This document shows, piece after piece, positions 14,286 to 15,376 of a DNA stretch of 15,376 nucleotides. The notes beneath the pieces are model-generated. The model was not told where the DNA came from. It ran no database searches and worked only from the letters and a program-made list of their open reading frames with translations. The DNA is taken from NCBI GenBank assembly GCA_003819975.1, contig RPPU01000029.1, positions 1-15,376 on the forward strand. Reading direction: 5' to 3'. Position numbers and translations under genes: made by a program. How positions within the stretch are numbered: position 1 is the first letter of the stretch; the number at the start of each line of letters is the position of its first letter. This DNA is from Desulfobacteraceae bacterium. Lineage in GTDB: Bacteria; Desulfobacterota; DSM-4660; Desulfatiglandales; HGW-15.

Positions 14286-14360
14286 TGGTAGGCACGACGA
14301 GGATTGAACTCGTGACCCCTACCGTGTCAGGGTAGTGCTCTCCCGCTGAGCTACGTGCCT
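14286..14360 (-). tRNA. tRNA-Val (anticodon GAC) with encoded CCA
   Basis: Read on the minus strand: acceptor AGGCACG with CGTGCCT; D arm GCTC/GAGC around AGCGGGA; anticodon arm CTACC-CTGACAC-GGTAG with anticodon GAC (valine, reads GUC/GUU); five-base variable loop; T arm ACGAG-TTCAATC-CTCGT. Discriminator A and an encoded CCA follow. The full length is 75 nt. A TTTTT run begins at the final CCA and may end the transcript. Confidence 0.96.
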
Positions 14361-14376
14361 AAAAAGCGTGAATGAA

Positions 14377-14405
14377 TCGTTATCAATTATCCTAAGGGAT
14401 GTCAA
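14377..14405 (-). promoter_or_regulatory. Probable promoter of tRNA-Val
   Basis: On the minus strand, TTGACA (14405-14400) is followed after 17 nt by TAACGA (14382-14377). The -35 is perfect and the -10 is weak. The start would lie about 10 nt before the mature tRNA 5' end. Confidence 0.5.
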
Positions 14406-14802
14406 GGAGAAAAGAAGGGTTCCAGGGATCAAGGTGCCAAGGGGTCGAGGGTGTGGGAGGCTGATGTTGCGCCTGCCGGATAAGGTGAAAAAAATTTTGC
14501 ATTCATGCATCAAACAAGTTATCAAAATCATCCGATTTTGGCGGGAAAGGTTGCATCAATATAGATATTGTTAACAGCGGTGAAACCAAAATGAGAATAG
14601 GCTTTTGATCATGTGTCCTAAACCCTTGACCCCTCGGCCCCTTTTCTTATCCCTTCATCATTCGTTATTCGATATTCGATATTTATTCTTAAACCACGCC
14701 GGGCAGGCGCAAGGCCAGCCCCTACACCCTTGACCCATGTATTTCTTCACCCTCGGCCCCTTGATCCCTTGAACCCTTCTCTTATCCCTTTGACCCCTTC
14801 TT
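14404..14802. repeat. Gene-free spacer with GGGTCAAGGG-type polypurine repeats in both orientations
   Basis: The plus strand at 14410-14450 reads AGAAGGGTTCCAGGGATCAAG, then AAGGGGTCGAGGGTG. The minus strand at 14800-14748 reads GAAGGGTTCAAGGGATCAAG, then GGGGCCGAGGGTG, so the two ends form an inverted pair. More copies of CCCTTGACCC and CCTCGGCCCC lie at 14624-14644 and 14728-14738. Between them are a TTCGTTATTCGATATTCGATAT stretch (14660-14682) and a GGGCAGGC/GCCAGCCC hairpin (14701-14721). No reading frame here looks real. Confidence 0.75.
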
Positions 14803-15376
14803 TCACTTATGAAATTTCTTAATAAATTCTTCCACCTCAGGAATGCCCCCTTGATAAACCAGGTAACCATTGTAAGGCTCCCGTTCCGTAATGTCGCTGC
14901 AAATGGGAGTCAGCATGATATCTTTGACTTTGGCCAAATCTTGGGTCTGTCCCAAGGCCCAACTCAGCTTGATATAGGCCACTTCCGGCAGCATATTCTC
15001 GGTCGGAATAATACCCAGACTCATCAGATCGCGGCCCGTGTCATAAACAAACATATGCACGTAACCCCAAAGGGTCTGGACGGTCATATAGATCGCGATG
15101 CCTTTTTCCGAAGCGCGTTTAATAGCCGGATACAAAGGTTTGTTTACATGACCCAACCCGGTGCCGGCAATGACGATCCCTTTGTAATCGAGATCAATGA
15201 GCGCTTCTAAAATGTCAGGATTCATATTGGGATAATAATAAAGAAGGGAAACTCGCTCTTCAAAAACCGGTGTGATTGTGACATCCCGGTCTTGACGCCG
15301 GCGATTATAATTTTGCTGTAACGGAGTGATTTTTTGACGGCTGACCATAGCCAGAGGAATGTCACCGATAGTGCGA
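14803..15376 (-). CDS. gatD: GatD-like Glu-tRNA(Gln) amidotransferase subunit / asparaginase family, C-terminal part
   Basis: The frame is open from the right edge for 190 codons and ends at TGA 14805-14803. The ATG at 15348 is internal: coding continues upstream as TIGDIPLA. Blocks are NPDILEALIDLDYKGIVIAGTGLGHV (GatD-like GLGHV), PAIKRASEKGIAIYMTVQTLWGYVHMFVYDTGRDL, and IPTENMLPEVAYIKLSWALGQ. This matches archaeal GatD, which with GatE turns Glu-tRNA(Gln) into Gln-tRNA(Gln), more closely than ordinary type I asparaginase. The nucleophile Thr and other active-site residues lie in the missing N-terminal half. The last 20 or so residues (NGYLVYQGGIPEVEEFIKKFHK) seem to be an addition to the core. 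gatE is not downstream; the next gene is tRNA-Val. Asparaginase remains the alternative. Confidence 0.78.
   Translation of the reverse strand, partial: RTIGDIPLAMVSRQKITPLQQNYNRRRQDRDVTITPVFEERVSLLYYYPNMNPDILEALIDLDYKGIVIAGTGLGHVNKPLYPAIKRASEKGIAIYMTVQTLWGYVHMFVYDTGRDLMSLGIIPTENMLPEVAYIKLSWALGQTQDLAKVKDIMLTPICSDITEREPYNGYLVYQGGIPEVEEFIKKFHK

Noticed and set aside
14319..14574. Open frames on both strands over the tRNA gene and its upstream region
   Set aside because: They overlap the tRNA-Val gene or the polypurine repeats and have no coding signature.

Overview
This window is bacterial. It carries a type II fatty-acid synthesis operon with acyl carrier protein, ribosomal protein L32 and PlsX, none of which fits an archaeon. 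Secreted proteins with signal peptides, a large Ig/FnIII-type surface protein, an archaeal-type GatD homologue and intergenic spaces crowded with REP-like repeats suggest an uncultured environmental lineage, for example Omnitrophota or another candidate phylum. That assignment is an impression; no marker in the window settles it. All genes but one lie on the minus strand.

Right to left along the minus strand: the window opens inside a GatD-like amidotransferase/asparaginase (15376-14803). A 440-bp spacer with polypurine repeats follows, then tRNA-Val(GAC) with an encoded CCA. Next is a hicB-hicA toxin-antitoxin pair with a perfect 30-nt inverted repeat upstream and a strong intrinsic terminator downstream. 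Then come a MEMO1-family protein, a repeat block, and a small soluble histidine kinase. The kinase converges on the only plus-strand gene, a threonine aldolase; the two share a perfect 28-nt palindrome holding both stop codons.

The core of the window is the operon yceD-rpmF-plsX-fabG-acpP-fabF (9982-5912). It has a clear sigma70-type promoter at its head and gaps between genes of 1 to 47 bp. It links ribosome assembly (YceD, L32) to phospholipid and fatty-acid synthesis (PlsX, FabG, ACP, FabF). fabH and fabD, often found between plsX and fabG, are not there.

Below the operon are two exported proteins: a double rhodanese-like protein whose active-site cysteines are both replaced by Asn, and a transglutaminase-like protein with an intact Cys-His-Asp triad. 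A 1-kb gene-free stretch full of palindromic repeats comes next. Last is the start of a very large exported protein (at least 873 residues) with Ig-like, TSP3-like calcium-binding and fibronectin-like modules; it runs off the left edge.

The least ordinary feature of the window is its intergenic DNA. At least four repeat types recur, several forming hairpins whose stems differ in a base-paired way while their loops or flanks stay the same, and one forming a long inverted pair about 7 kb apart around the fab operon. I see no CRISPR array, no transposase and no convincing wholly new multigene system.
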